64,000 nt of DNA from Pachypanchax playfairii (lineage: Eukaryota > Chordata > Actinopteri > Cyprinodontiformes > Aplocheilidae). The stretch spans positions 3,390,551-3,454,550 of the forward strand of contig SSNP01000007.1 in the NCBI GenBank assembly GCA_006937955.1. The letters are read 5' to 3'. Below the pieces are notes generated by a model. That model ran no database searches, was not told where the DNA came from, and saw only the letters and a list, made by a program, of their open reading frames with translations. The position numbers were made by a program, and so were the translations under genes. Positions 37,666 to 49,354 of this stretch are shown here, piece by piece. How positions within the stretch are numbered: position 1 is the stretch's first letter; every line of letters begins with the position of its first letter.

Positions 37666-38629
37666 TAAGTGTAATCAATCTGCCTGATGGCAATGTAAAA
37701 AAGGTGTTAAACTACATAGTATTTGCCTAAAGGCTATAAAACATGTTAAAGATTTGAGCTTTTTTAGTTGATCAGAATTGTGCTCTTTATTTTTTTTTCT
37801 TCTGCATTTCTGATACTTTAAACTGATATTGATTTGACAAAAATCTCCATCACAAAAACTGAACTATCTCTTTAAATTAGCTTTCTGGTTCCTATCGTGA
37901 TGTAATCACTCAGGTTATAAGAGCAACCACACAGACGGGCAGGCCCACAAATGAGATACATTTTTATCTGTCATGCTCAAAATCAATTAACAACCAGTTG
38001 AATGAAGATCTCAAATGCAGCAGAGATGGATTTGGTTGGATCCTGCCGCAGGCATCCAGGCTATTGTTGTATTATTTCAGGCGGATGATGCTCTGCAACA
38101 GTTTTAATCTATGTAATACTGTTTCTTTGCACTATGAAAAAAAATTGCAATTTATTTTCAGTAATATCAAAGTCCAGATTAGAAAGAGACAGTTGAAATC
38201 AATGTGTATTTTCTAAAAAAAAAAAGTTTTTAATATCAACGTGCCGTGCAGTGTTTTGTTATTTCTCCAGTAAAACTACTAGAGAAAATAAAATGTGAGT
38301 TTTGTTTTGTGCATGAAAATCTACACAAAAGACTTTTAACACGGTACAGACACTGATTAGAGAACAGTTATTAGCTTTGGAAAACACAATTCTATTGTTT
38401 TTCTTGGTTTATACTCAAATTTATACTGATGTGTTAAAATGCAGGGTATTATCACAGAATTACAGGCACTGACTCTGCAGCGTTTGCAAACAGTACGTGT
38501 GTGCATTTTCATCAAGATGACAAAAGTGTCTCTGCAATCTACATTTTGAAGATAAAAAATTGATTCCCATTAAGTTATTTAAAGTTCTAAAGGAGATGAC
38601 TTTCATATATTCTCTTTGTATTCTTGTAG

Positions 38630-38704
38630 TACAACGAGGAATTACATTATGTGGAACCGTGTCTGAATGGAACGCTGGTCCAAGCAGACGTAACCAACAA
38701 AGAT
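38630..38704 (+). CDS. cacna2d3: cacna2d3 exon 6 of window (25 codons)
   Basis: Acceptor ttcttgtag, donor gtgagt at 38705, phase 0 both sides. Encodes YNEELHYVEPCLNGTLVQAD and VTNKD, window residues 229-253, inside the VWA domain. CLNGTLVQAD holds an NGT sequon and the conserved Cys. Confidence 0.96.
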
Positions 38705-38828
38705 GTGAGTTTTACTCTTTTGTCCCTTTTTTATTCATTTATTAGACATTTTTAGTTAGAGTTTAAGACTAATATAGAGAATATTTGAGAATACATCCAT
38801 CCACATAGATTAGAACTACACATTTTAA

Positions 38829-39307
38829 AGCAGAACTAAGTAAGTTTTTTCACCTCAATAAATGTTTTCTAGAGTCCCTGTGGGGGTAAACAAGGACTTG
38901 GCGGGGTGATTCGTGGGTCCCTCCCCTCCCTCCGGGGTCTGTGTCCTGAAAGCAGCACTTGCAACTTTCAGTGGATCGGACCCGACTAATCTCGCGAGAA
39001 CAAACCTGCTTTACGGCACTCACACTCACGTACATAAATACAAGCATGAAGCCCTTGTCGTTGTTAGCAACGCCACCCTTAGGAGCGCAAAAATGACAAT
39101 AATACTCACCTGTCGAGACATTTTCTTGGTTTTGTTTTTCTTTCTTCTTGCAAAAGCGTTCTCTGCGCGTTGTTGTTGGGGGGGGCGGCGGCGGGGTGGA
39201 GGGGGTGAGGGGGGGGTCTGCGGCGGCGGCGAGGGAACGTTACGACAGTGAGCTTTCACAGGGGACCAGTAGGGGGAGAGCGAGAGCAAAACTTACTTAG
39301 TTCTGCT
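38829..39307 (-). mobile_element. TTAA-flanked non-autonomous element, copy 2
   Basis: 479 bp, TTAA at 38825-38828 and 39308-39311, the same inverted ends as copy 1 and in opposite orientation to it. 38829-39092 mirrors 3126-3389 almost base for base. The 65-codon frame at 38850-39047 (- strand) is the same as that at 3171-3368 (+ strand), a by-product of repeat identity and not a gene. The core 39093-39235 differs from copy 1 and carries a G-rich tract. Confidence 0.85.
39178..39216 (+). other. G-rich tract with G-quadruplex potential
   Basis: G runs of eight, four, five and seven, separated by short spacers, on the strand that is transcribed as cacna2d3 pre-mRNA. It lies inside TTAA element copy 2 and is absent from copy 1. 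Confidence 0.7.
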
Positions 39308-39329
39308 TTAAATCCAGGTGATTATTTAA

Positions 39330-40099
39330 AGGAACTTAAGGCAGCTTTACAAAATCTGACTCAGTGCTGCCGCGACAGGCGCTGTGGCTAACTGCAGCCA
39401 CCAGCCAAGCCGGCACGGGAGCGCGCACAGACACTTTACAGACTGTTCCGTCTTCACAGCACTGCACCGGGGAGGCTAACATACTTCACGTCAGGTCTCT
39501 CCACTCTGTTATTTGATTTGATCTCATCATTTTCATACTGTATCAGGCTCTAAACACGACCTATAATGTTTTCTCACCTGGTCACAAGGAAATGAGCCAT
39601 GTCAGCATCCGTTTTCACTCCCAAATGCAGCTGAAGTTCCCTCCATGAACCGAACGCATATCCAATATTTATGCGGGTGCCTGCCCGGCTTCGGTCATGT
39701 TTTTTTTAGACTCACGAGATGCCGCTGATAAAGTCTTTTTTTTCTTCGTGGTGCCACTTTTTTGGGGGGTGAGAGTGGATGCAGGTCGTTTGATGGCTGC
39801 AGAAACATCCATAAGTATACCTTCAGTGTTTGAATCCAAGTCCACGGCGGCCATGTACTTCCTGTTCAAGAGCTGTCGGCAACGCGCATGCAGCGTCAAT
39901 TTACGTCACATCCCTACAACTGCGCGGGAAATTCGGACGTCGAACTGCAGCGCATTATGTGGCACACAGCGTTTCCAAGGCAACAGACATATATGCGGAT
40001 GGCCTCGTTATTTTGGGTTTTTAATGCTTCATGACCCATTAGCATTGAATAAACTGGAAATGCATGTGTAGTTTTTCACAAATCTTGCCTTATGTCCCT
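39330..40099. mobile_element. Candidate CpG-rich element next to copy 2
   Basis: The left end AGGAACTTAAGGC and the reverse complement of the right end AGGGACATAAGGC are inverted and similar. The left flank is TTAA; the right flank is TTGA (one change). The interior is CpG-rich (ggcacgggagcgcgcac; gcgcgggaaattcggacgtc), unlike the surrounding intron. No transposase recognised. Confidence 0.55.
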
Positions 40100-42213
40100 T
40101 TGATGTAGTTTGAGTCAATGAGCAAAGTTGAGACGGTAACTAATGAATGTTTTTACATGTTTTTTTTTTTTTTTCTAACTTTAGCTGTAAGTTGCTGTCA
40201 GAGAAACTCTTCATTGTTGCCAAAATTGATGTCACAGTCTCACTAACAGGATTGGAAATATGTTATGAAATGAATACATGTTATTCATGTGAAAATATTC
40301 ATCTTATTTTATTAGTTTGATTAATTGTTGTGTTGAAATGCTTGTTACAACCCTAAAGGCAAACATTGCGATCTGATCTATATCTTAAGTTGTTAAGCTT
40401 AAAACTAGACCTGAATAATTAATTTTGGCTTCATTACTGTTTTTTGTGTCTCATAACATTTAAAGTCAAATTATTTAGATAAAATAATTGTCATGCTGGA
40501 TTTTGTTTAACCACGATAATCTCATTTAATCTTGTGGGGCTAATTAACTGCACGCTTTCGCAGCTCCGCTGTGCACATCAGCCCTACCCTAAAACGTTTA
40601 CTTCTCACTAGGCTGTGGACTGTGCAGCGAAAGATAGCAGATTACAAAATGCACTTGAACATTAAACTGATTTATTTATTTATATGACATTGAACTCAAA
40701 GGTGGAAACCCATTTGCGCCAGATTTAACCACTGGCTTATTTTTATCTGCAGTCGAAATTAAAGTTAAACACACCAAATCGATTCAATTCATAAATCGGA
40801 AGAATAAAGTTAAAACAACCAGTTCCATGTAACATACAAATATATTTTTAAATCCTTAAACATAAGAACAGAGTTAAAATTGTATGCAATCCAATTTTTA
40901 AATTCTCCCCTATAATGCAGTAATTTAAAACTCTGAATAACAAAAACACTGTAAATATTTTACAGCGCTTCTTAAATTTCTGTTATTGTTTACTGAAGTG
41001 TATAGATTGCAATTTTAAAAAATTTTTTTAATGCAATTTTTGCTTTACATTCATCAGAAGTGCTTCAATCCTTATTAGACAGATGATTTTTCCCCTTGAA
41101 ATGAAAAACAAAAAGATTTGAACAGGCTGCAGCTGAAGATGTTTTGCTCATTTGGTTTATAGCACACTGAGCGCACTGCTTTGATCACTTTAAAGAAGGT
41201 GCATGTTGCTTTAAGTAGTTCAATGTCCAATGCAAAATTCAGATCCCTGAAAACAAAAGGTTGGGCACATTTAGTACTTACACTCCCATAGCTCAGACCC
41301 ACCTACATATTCAGTCTGCCACTTAAGCACACTGCTGTGCCACGGATTGAACATATCCTGCTGCGTTTAGAAAAATCACTTCAAGCTTTACTCACAAGCA
41401 CTCACAGGCACTCTCACAGGTAAAGTTTGCTATGCTCTAGGGAACAGTGTTTTGTTGAAACCGATTAACCTTTTATCCACATCCAAAGAAAAACTGCATC
41501 TTTAAAAGACTTTTTGTGTTTTATAAATGTGTGTTTGTACCCTGTGTGTGTTTGTGTGTATGTGTGTGCATGGGCACACTCCCTACAGAACACACTCTGA
41601 TGACTTCTTATGCTTCTCTCGGTCCCCTACTGAGTGCTGGAATTCTTTCATTCGTCATCAGTATAAAAATATAAAACCAAACACTGGCAAGATTAGAAAA
41701 TATTAATAAAAGGGAGAGGATGAGGATGTAGTCAGGAGGAGGTTTGAGATCTTTTTCTGTAAGACTGGGCACATGAGGCAAATGGCCAACACTTCAAATT
41801 ATCTGTGATGTTTTTGTCTTCTGGACTGTTAAAGGCTTTTTGTAAAAAGAAAAAAAAAAAAAAAACACAAAGTAGGCCGATATTAATTAATTTAAAAAAG
41901 CTGTATATTTAAGGCTTCAGGATAATCAGATTACTTAAATTCAACCAATGTTTTTGGTTAGTTTTCATCTGAACACCTAACTCATGAGCTCATTACACAA
42001 TTAATTAAATTCTATGCAGTAGTTTCTAATTTATGAGGTTATTATTTTTATAATTTCCTTTACCCTAAAAAATACATCTCATGCTTTTTGCCTCAATAAA
42101 AATCCACCAAGACATGCGATTTATTTTACATTATCTTGAGTACTTTTGTTCTTTATCTGTGTCACCATAACCTTAACGCTCTCTCTCCTCAAACTTTATT
42201 TTTCTCTTCGCAG

Positions 42214-42303
42214 CATTTCCGGGAACACCTCGACAAGCTGTTTGCTCAAGGAATCGGGATGTTGGACGTAGCTCTCACTGAGGCATTCAATCTTCTGGGC
42301 GAT
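42214..42303 (+). CDS. cacna2d3: cacna2d3 exon 7 of window (30 codons)
   Basis: Acceptor tctcttcgcag, donor gtaagc, phase 0. Opens HFREHLDKLFAQGIGMLDVA and ends LTEAFNLLGD; window residues 254-283 of the VWA domain. The GIGMLD segment belongs to the loop near the metal site. Confidence 0.96.
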
Positions 42304-42843
42304 GTAAGCATTCCACTGATGCATGATCCTCATCACACCCACTCGCACAGACACACTAGTGTGCATATCAGTTCCTATGCTGAAATTAATTAAGAATGTA
42401 ATTAATAGCTCAGTCTACAGAATCAGCTTAAAGCCTAGTAAACAAGGTACTTGATGACTCACGTTGTTGGTCTAACATCCCAGTATGAACAGGTAATTAA
42501 TTAAACATACTGTACATGCATGTCAATAAAGAATAACACCTGCAGTCTTTATCTTTCCCTACTGTTATTTTTTTTAAACAATTCCACAATGAAAACTTGT
42601 TGTATCCTGTTTTACGTCTATAAATCGTTTTCACAGTCAGTATTTTACCTTTTATGCATCATTATTCTATCATCCTTGTATTAGCTTCATTGTTGCTATT
42701 CTGATTCATGCATAAAACAATGCAGGCACTTCAAAGGAGGCACTAGTTTAATTACTCAGCAAGTAATTGAAACTTGAAATTAAAATAATTTGCATTTCAG
42801 CTAAAAAAGTAAATATTATCTGTTATTATTTCTCTGTTTCCAG
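42304..42843 (+). other. 540-bp intron
   Basis: AT-rich; nothing recognised beyond splice signals. Confidence 0.7.
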
Positions 42844-42957
42844 TTTAACAAGACTGGGAGAGGCAGTGAGTGTAGCCAGGCCATAATGTTGGTGACGGAT
42901 GGAGCGGTTGATACATATGATACCATCTTTGCCAAATATAACTGGCCAGACAGGAAG
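42844..42957 (+). CDS. cacna2d3: cacna2d3 exon 8 of window (38 codons)
   Basis: Acceptor ctctgtttccag, donor gtaatg at 42958, phase 0. Encodes FNKTGRGSECSQAIMLVTDG, then AVDTYDTIFAKYNWPDRK; window residues 284-321. The Thr-Asp pair at 42895-42900 (residues 301-302) completes the VWA metal site. FNKT is a glycosylation sequon. Confidence 0.97.
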
Positions 42958-44990
42958 GTAATGTTGAACTATTTTATCAAATAAATATGTTCAAAATGCT
43001 AACGTTTATATCATATGTGAGATGATTGAGCAGAACTTTGGGATTCAGCATGTATTGATTAACTTGTGTATGTCTTTTATTACGAGTTTAATTTTAGTTA
43101 CAGTCAATGTTGCATGTGTCTGATGTGTTATGTATCAAATCCGCTCACAGCCTGCTCCGCCCCTCCCACCAACTCTTCCCTCAAGGCTGAACAGCAGTGA
43201 GTGGAGAGGGGACAAGGCTGCTAGATAGTTCCATTTAGAAGAAACCCTGCTGATAATAGAAGTCTTCAGTCTTTGTCACTCTCTTCACTCAGCCTCTTTC
43301 TCTCCACTGCTGCTTTTTAATGGCTTCTTTCCAACCAGCTTTTACTGCTTCACCACCATACAGCATCACCATGAAGACACAGCAAGGCTCTGGAGCATAA
43401 AGACCAAAAAAAGCTACTAAATGTCTTGCTGTGAACTAGCAAGTTATTTAAATAGTTTTATTATATAGTTCTATTATCATGACAAAACTATTGTCATGAC
43501 AATAGTTTTAATTTTAGTAACAATCTTGCAATGTTCTTTTTTTTTTATCTGGAACTAATATCAGATATATGACAGGACATCAGAAGATCCTTGTTAAGTG
43601 CTGAGAAGCTCCTGCTATGATTTATTGTGTTAATCTGTATCTCACTGTTCTGTGACTGGTGGTGACTAGTGGGTTATACAATGGCAAGACAATAGACAAA
43701 TCTTCACCTGCAATCCTACTGACTAGGTTACTTGTGGCACTTCAGTGTTGCATGACATTTGTGTGAATGTTTGTGAATGTTGTTCAATGTTTAGTTACAA
43801 ATTGTCCTCATTATTTTCTAACTGGTTTACAAAACACTGTAAATAATGCCTGTCAAATAAGTATGTGTTGTTGGTCTATGTGTACTGTATTGTCACTTAC
43901 AGTAGATATGTTAAAGACTGTGTGCACTAGTTGAAGACACTTTGTCTTTGTTCCATATGTTCACTTGTTCTTTACATGAGAAACTAATTTTTGAAATTGT
44001 ACTTATAATTTTTCATCCATTATGCAGTGGACTCATCACATCTGAGTCTGAGTCGACACAGAGCTGGTCAACATACATTCTTATCTTTTCTGATTTGTTG
44101 GAAATAAAATATGTCATTCTGGATGTCTCAGATGTAAAGTGGCTACATCTCCTTCCCTGTCTGAGCTCCAGGACATGAGACTTCAGAAGAAAATTTGTAA
44201 TGAAGTTTAAAATTTAGGACTGAAGTTTGAATTATACGCTAAAACTTACACTAAAGCTCTAAAAAATATTTGTTTTGTACAGAAATATTAAATTTCAATT
44301 TTAAGTTTTTAATGTATTGATAAAATTTGCAACTGCATTAAATGTTTGCGCAAGTGAATACATCACATTATAATCTCAGATTATATCATTCAGATTTATG
44401 CTCCTGGAGTTTATTTATGTGGCACACGTCTGAAAAAAAAATCAATTTGAAAATTGTTCAAAATGCAAAAAAAAAAACACTTGGAAGCCCATTATTCTAC
44501 CCTACTATATTATAATGTAGTGAGTGAATGAATGCCTGAAAATTTTAAACACAGCCTTTAATTTAAAATTTCACTGTACTAAATAACTTTAAACCATTCC
44601 TGTTTTGCTTTAGTGTGATTTTCATAAAGAGGTAAAGTAGCCATTTTTTTCATGAACTACATGGAGCTGTTATAATTACAACACAGCTGTGGTTTTAAGT
44701 CACCATTATAGTTCTTTTCACATGAAATGTATTTATTTAAAGTGAAGATGAATAAAGTTCCTCTTAAGGTTATCATCAATTTAAAAGGAATATGTCTTCA
44801 AAACTGACAGGAGAAATCAGATTAACAAATAGTCTGGTGAGAACTAGAAGAAACTTTCTAATCAGCAGCAGAGAAAGAAAATATCTTTTTACATCGACTT
44901 GACAGTGTCCTCTTCTAAATAATAGTGTGCTGACCTCAATCAAATTGTGAAGATAATGAATGATGGTAGCTATCTGCTTCCTTTCTGCAG
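42958..44990 (+). other. 2.0-kb intron
   Basis: A GC-richer patch at about 43140-43230 (ctgctccgcccctcccac) looks like repeat, but I could not place it. No gene seen. Confidence 0.65.
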
Positions 44991-45069
44991 GTCCGAATAT
45001 TCCCTTACCTGATTGGGCGGGAGTCAGCATTTGCAGAAAATCTCAAATGGATGGCATGTGCTAATAAAG
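44991..45069 (+). CDS. cacna2d3: cacna2d3 exon 9 of window
   Basis: Acceptor ctttctgcag, donor gtagga at 45070; 79 nt, phase 0 in and 1 out. Encodes VRIFPYLIGRESAFAENLKW, then MACANK plus one base; window residues 322-347, late VWA domain. Confidence 0.96.
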
Positions 45070-46904
45070 GTAGGATCAGCTAAACTTTTTTTTCTTTTAA
45101 TCAGCTCTTGCAATAGGAAGTAAAAAGGAGAGCATCATGGATGTTTGGATTGGTCTGGTGCACATGTGGCTGGATTTGGTGGCATAAATGAGTTTGTCAG
45201 TGCTCATCAGTATAAGCACTCGTATATGACAGCAGGCAGCTGGTTCCAGTTGCCCAAATAAGATATGTCACATTACTTCAGATTCCTTGAGGTCTGAAGT
45301 TCAGTCACGCGAATATATTACTTTGTAGCTGATCTGTATACAGTCACAGTCGTCTCAGTGTGCAGATCACTTTCTCTCAGGTTTCTATATTTAGTCAGAT
45401 GGGTGACAGCAATGGTCTGGTTTAATTTCCTCAGGCTGCAGCTGATAAGCCACAGGTCACACAAACTATGTGAATGTTTTTTACTGTGTGTGAGTTTCTC
45501 AGGAGTGTCTACACTGAAGACCAAAGCATCAACATTGTTGTGTAGAAGTGATATCAGAGAGAATTTCCAGTCAGTCTGAGGGTGTCAGTAGCTGTCTGGA
45601 CCTGATCCTCAGCACATACCAGCAGCGTTGCATCTTAGGACACATCTTAAACATTTAAGCTTTTTCATGCCTCTCTGTATTTAATAAGAAAACACTTGAT
45701 TCTACACAGTTAGGACAACGATTTAAAACTTTTCTGCACTTTTTTCTGCTTTAAAAAAAACAGATTTTAAGATCTTGTGCCTTACAACTGTTTTTTTTTA
45801 TATTTCTGCTCATATAATCATGTAATTTGTCATTCAACTGCAGTTGAAACATTGATTAAAATATCATTTGCATGAACCACAATGACATTTTTGAACTATA
45901 AGTTGTTTTAAGACAGCAGAAATTTAACAACCTTGAGCTTGTCTGTTCACTTAGAATTTCATTATTTTTCTCTAAACTCCAAACATTTAAAGATCAGTCT
46001 CCAACAGGTTAGACAGATCTAAAAAATCTTCCTAAAGTCACAAAAGCTTCATGTATTACATAGATTCGACATTAAATAATCATTGTAGAGGATGTTAAAG
46101 AAGATTATTTGGGCTAAGATGTAGTGATTGCTTAGAACTTCTTTTTTATATCATCATCTGATTCTGGAGCTTTTCTCAGTCTAAGGGAACAATGACCCCC
46201 AAATCTATTTCCTCAAGCTATGATTTTCTACATGACTGCCTCACAGTGATGGAAGCCTTTTGCTCTTCTTACGGCTGGGTGGAAGCTTGTTGGTCCCCCG
46301 TTTCTTCGCTATGTCGGATCCCCAGCTGAAATAACAGTATTCCCTCCTCCGCAAATCCATTAGCAGCATAATGATGGAGGAAATGGCATTCTGGTTTGCT
46401 CTGACATTAACAGTGTTTCATTCAATTCCTTAGTTTTTACCCAGATATCTTCATACTTCATTGATTAAACCTCATTTGCTTTCTTCTGTACTCTTTCTTT
46501 GAATAATAAACGGTAAAAAAGTTTGACATAACACAAGATCTGAAACATTGCAGATGTGATATCTTTCTGGATTTCGGCAAACTCAGTTGTGTTTCAGGCT
46601 TGTGTTGATTGCAGCCATTGCTTGTGATTTTGGCAACACGCTGCTGCACCTGTCAGATGAAGCTTTTCACTCCTCTCTGCTAAAATTATGTGACTAGTCT
46701 GTTTTTTTTTACAGTAGCTGGTTCAGGCTTCACAGAGCAGACATGTCAGATAGGAAGTCAAATACAGCACAACGCATCAAAATACCATGTCAACATGACC
46801 AATGGCTCCCAGCCAGAAATCCAGAGATCAAAGGATTATTAAAAACCACAATTTCAAATTAACTTGATATCAGATTTAACACAGGATTACTGAACATCAG
46901 GTGG

Positions 46905-47060
46905 GCAACAGGTTCTAGACAGAAACCCAGACATCCTTCACCCCAGTGGCACTCTGCAGATCCTCCTGGAGGATCCTGAAGTGTTCCCAGGCTAGAGAGG
47001 GTATATAATCCCTCCAGCAATATCTCAGTCTACTAAGGGGTCTCCTCCCAAATCAGATAT
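46905..47060 (-). mobile_element. Rex3-like 3'-end fragment
   Basis: gaagtgttcccaggctagag and tatataatccctccagcaat match the same terminal region seen at 29560-29640 of the longer Rex3-like fragment. Short and without a frame. Confidence 0.65.
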
Positions 47061-47074
47061 AAAAACTGAAAATG

Positions 47075-47422
47075 ATCAGTGAGCATAGTAAAGGACCCCT
47101 CCCACCTAGCACACAATCTCTTTGAACTGCTTCCCTCTGGCAGGCATCTCAGAACCCTGCAGACCAGGACTAACAGGCACCGGAACAGTTTTTTCCACTG
47201 CAGTCACTTTACTGTACAGTTAAACCCGCTGTGTGATCAGCATCTGCAGCTCATCTTATGCTCATAGGAGTTAATAAGTCGTTTCTACAGTCTGATTTTC
47301 TTATATTTGGTCTGATTTTTCATGTATTTATTCTTTGTTTTTACTAGAGAGACATGATCTGCCTTAAGTAAATTCCTTGTATGTCCTCGTACTTGGCGAA
47401 TAAAATGTATTCTGTTTCTGAT
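47075..47422 (+). mobile_element. LINE 3'-end fragment (CR1/L2/Rex1-type)
   Basis: Reads DPSHLAHNLFELLPSGRHLR followed by TRTNRHRNSFF, typical of the very C-terminus of fish LINE reverse transcriptases. A 3' tail follows, ending cgtacttggcgaataaaatg and tattctgtttctgat. It is truncated at the 5' side as usual for LINE copies. The exact clade is not certain. Confidence 0.7.
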
Positions 47423-48004
47423 AAAATCTCATTCCTACCATGTCATCTTTTTTTTCAAATGATTTTGGATTTATAATGTAAAGTTTCAAAACTGACAGAT
47501 AAGGAGTTGAAAATACCAAAGTTTTGAGTTTTTTCAAATGCTTATTTGCAAGTATGCAATACTGTGCAAAAGTTTTAGTTTTATCAATTTATTTAAACAT
47601 CTTCCAAAAATGACCAGCTAGTGACCTATTTTAAATATACATTTCTGTATTTATACAGGAACAATTTAAGTAAAAAAAAAAAAGGATTATTTTTTTAAGT
47701 GTTTTATCGCGCAGGATTTTTTTCTAAATATTTATTGTACTACTTTTAAATTTAAATAAAATTGATATTGATCTTTGGCAGAATCTAAACTTCATGTTCA
47801 GCTTTGCAGTTTTACTATTTAAAGAGAAAGGGTATTTAATAATAATAATTTAATTAATTTAATTATACATAAAAATTTGGCAAGGTACTTTATGTGCACT
47901 TTTTTGATTGTTGAGTTCTACCTCTTAAAAGTTTAACGTTAGTGTGTCGATGATTTGAAGACTTGAAAAACAAACATGTTGTTCCCATTCTTTCTATCCT
48001 GCAG

Positions 48005-48138
48005 GCTACTTTACTCAGATATCTACACTGGCAGACGTACAAGAGAATGTGATGGAGTATCTCCATGTGCTGAGTCGTCCCAAAGTCATCGACCGGGAGC
48101 ACGACACAGTGTGGACTGAGGCATATATTGATAGCACC
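48005..48138 (+). CDS. cacna2d3: cacna2d3 exon 10 of window
   Basis: Acceptor ctatcctgcag, donor gtaagt at 48139; 134 nt, phase 1 in and 0 out. Encodes GYFTQISTLADVQENVMEYL, then HVLSRPKVIDREHD and WTEAYIDST; window residues 348-392. End of the VWA domain and start of the Cache-like region. Confidence 0.97.
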
Positions 48139-49336
48139 GTAAGTTGACTACAGGCTGCCACATAATAAAATAGAACAGACCTGCATTTGTCCCATAGCAG
48201 TCACATTCACTTTGTTGCAACAGTTAAAGTCTGGACAGATGAGAAAATTCTCACACTGGTTTAGTTTTTAAAAAAGTTCTGCCAGAAAGATAGTAAAAAA
48301 GACACAAAGAAGAAGAATTGGACATGAATAAAGGCTGTAACATCTCAGACTGACTGACTCCAGTTTTCAGTCATTTATAGCCTTATGCAACTAGGCTGTT
48401 GTTTATGGTCTGTTGTTGTGTTTACAATTTTGGGATTGATGAATACACTCAGAATTGGGAGTAGTGTGAAAAAACCCAAGCTGGGGGTTTACAGTGTGTT
48501 TTGACTTTGTCTCTCTGATTCCTAACGTGTTAAAATGCATTCTTGCATGTGTAACAGATGGAATCATTAACTAATCGAGCCTCCTGTGTGTATTTGAGAG
48601 TCTTGTAGCGTGAGTGGAACATTGACCACATTCCAAAATGTATATTTCAGACAATTATTTTTCATCATAATAGAGTTAAAAAAAAAGAAGCCTTTAATTT
48701 TCTTTTATCCCTTTGGGACATAGATCTATGGCTTAAAAGAGCCCAAATAATTTGTACACATCTGCACACAACATGCTGGTCTATTGATGTACGGAGGATT
48801 GTGCATTTTGCTTAAGAAATTATGATGAGAATTTCGATGTTTAGTTGTAAAGAGTGAGAGTTGTAACAAATTAAAAGTGTCTGAGTTCCGCCATAAAGAC
48901 TCTTAAATCCATTAGCACCAAATTAAATTGTACTCATGTTTCACACGTTTAAGTCTGTATTTATTTTCGTTAGTTTTTACATTTTTTTAATGGTAAATGG
49001 TAAATGGCGTGTACTTGTATAGCGCTTTACTCAGGTCCTAGGACCCCCAAAGTGATTCACACTACAGTATGTCATTCACCCATTCACGCACACATTCACA
49101 CGTTAATGACAAATTATGATTCAATTACAAACATTAAAAGCAGATTTTCTTATATATCTTACTGTGACCCTCTTGACTGCTTCTGAGTTGCAGTTTTTTG
49201 TCTGTGACACGTGTCCGGTGCCCTCTGCAAGTCCATTCAGTACAAAGCTGCACAGAAACGACTCCTTTATCCATAAATGTTTTGACCTTCTCTCTGCACT
49301 CCTCCTCTTCCTCCTCCTCTCCTCTAAAAACTTTAG
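48139..49336 (+). other. 1.2-kb intron upstream of the microexon
   Basis: Contains a dispersed fish repeat at 48991-49105 and, just before the microexon, a long C/T tract (49286-49325). Confidence 0.7.
48991..49105 (+). repeat. Dispersed fish repeat (tgtatagcgctttact type)
   Basis: ggtaaatggcgtgtacttgt, atagcgctttactcaggtcc and the cattcacccattcacgcaca stretch match a short repeat found throughout teleost genomes. Confidence 0.7.
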
Positions 49337-49354
49337 CTCCCCCAAGCACAAAAG
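49337..49354 (+). CDS. cacna2d3: cacna2d3 18-nt microexon (LPQAQK)
   Basis: Between ctttag (ends 49336) and gtaaaa (starts 49355) lie exactly six codons, CTC CCC CAA GCA CAA AAG, giving LPQAQK. Mammalian alpha2/delta-3 has LPQAQK at this point, between IDST and the DDQGPVLMTTVAMP segment, and the two flanking exons here lack it. Both flanking introns are phase 0, so skipping keeps the frame. A 40-nt C/T tract with TCTCT elements precedes it, as for neuronal microexons regulated by PTBP1 and SRRM4. Whether it is alternatively spliced here is inference. Confidence 0.92.

Larger units (their letters stand above)
34212..38629 (+). other. 4.4-kb intron carrying a Tc1 transposon
   Basis: Holds a LINE 3' tail at about 35489-35663 and the complete Tc1-like element at 35992-37665. 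The segment 34430-34800 is A-rich with no recognisable feature. The remainder is plain AT-rich intron. Confidence 0.7.
38705..42213 (+). other. 3.5-kb intron with two adjacent MITE-type elements
   Basis: Contains TTAA element copy 2 (38829-39307) and, 22 bp further on, a CpG-rich element (39330-40099). The 124-codon open frame at 39697-40071 lies inside the latter and matches no family I know. 40100-42213 is AT-rich with an A18 run near 41845; nothing else is recognised. Confidence 0.7.
45070..48004 (+). other. 2.9-kb intron with LINE 3' ends
   Basis: Two LINE fragments lie at 46905-47060 and 47075-47422. The rest is AT-rich intron. Confidence 0.7.

Noticed and set aside
39697..40071. 124-codon + strand frame
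   Set aside because: Sits in a CpG-rich repeat-like element, has no recognisable domain and no splice context with cacna2d3.
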